Shown here: positions 5,017 to 5,018 of the stretch, piece after piece
How positions within the stretch are numbered: the first letter of the stretch is position 1
Layout of the letters: each line of letters begins with the position of its first letter
Source of the DNA: Candidatus Brocadia sp.
GTDB lineage: Bacteria > Planctomycetota > Brocadiia > Brocadiales > Brocadiaceae
Assembly: GCA_030837935.1 (NCBI GenBank)
Contig: JAUQXU010000013.1
Location: 1 to 5,018 of the forward strand
Length of the DNA: 5,018 nt
Direction of reading: 5' to 3'
Notes under the pieces: generated by a model
Databases searched by the model: none
Told to the model about the DNA's origin: nothing
Seen by the model: only the letters and a program-made list of their open reading frames with translations
Position numbers and translations under genes: made by a program

Positions 5017-5018
5017 AG

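Overview
The window looks like a mobile-element-rich accessory region of a bacterial chromosome. It holds an insertion sequence with exact ends, the 3' part of a tRNA gene of the kind used as an integration site, a truncated tyrosine recombinase, a truncated ArdC-like/ImmA gene of anti-restriction type, and a small two-gene unit of unknown role, now broken by the insertion sequence. No housekeeping gene is present, so the host cannot be named. Base use is mixed: the ArdC-like gene is clearly more GC-rich than the AT-rich remainder, which suggests pieces of different origin.

Layout from left to right. Bases 1 to about 130 carry no gene and look like the end of another element that cut off the ArdC-like gene. 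The ArdC-like/ImmA gene (56-838, minus) keeps its metal-binding HELGH motif, but its family sequence stops at AYIV and is replaced by an unrelated tail. Bases 845-1273 are non-coding with nothing recognisable. Bases 1274-1380 (minus) are the last 34 codons of a small gene. Bases 1381-3265 are a complete 1,885-bp insertion sequence with 14-bp imperfect terminal inverted repeats, a 7-bp target duplication (CTCTTTG) and a 510-aa DDE transposase on the plus strand. Bases 3266-3498 (minus) are the first part of the interrupted gene. Removing the insertion and one target copy restores one frame of 110 codons. Just upstream on the same strand is a divergent JAB/MPN-domain gene (3593-4258, minus) whose JAMM metal site is mostly lost.

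Bases 4259-4496 are non-coding and contain a short direct-repeat array that may be a decayed integrase tail. Bases 4497-4540 match the 3' part of a tRNA-Pro gene from the anticodon loop to CCA, the usual footprint of an integration site. Six bases on is the stop codon of a tyrosine recombinase remnant (4547-4963, minus), which keeps only the C-terminal catalytic half. A long hairpin lies at the extreme right edge.

If the tRNA fragment marks the right boundary of an integrated element, the JAB-domain gene, its small partner and perhaps the ArdC-like gene are its cargo, and an intact tRNA-Pro gene should lie to the left, outside the window. The recombinase remnant right of the fragment would then belong to a second element at the same site. 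No complete new system can be shown here. The most unusual part is the JAB-like plus small-protein pair.
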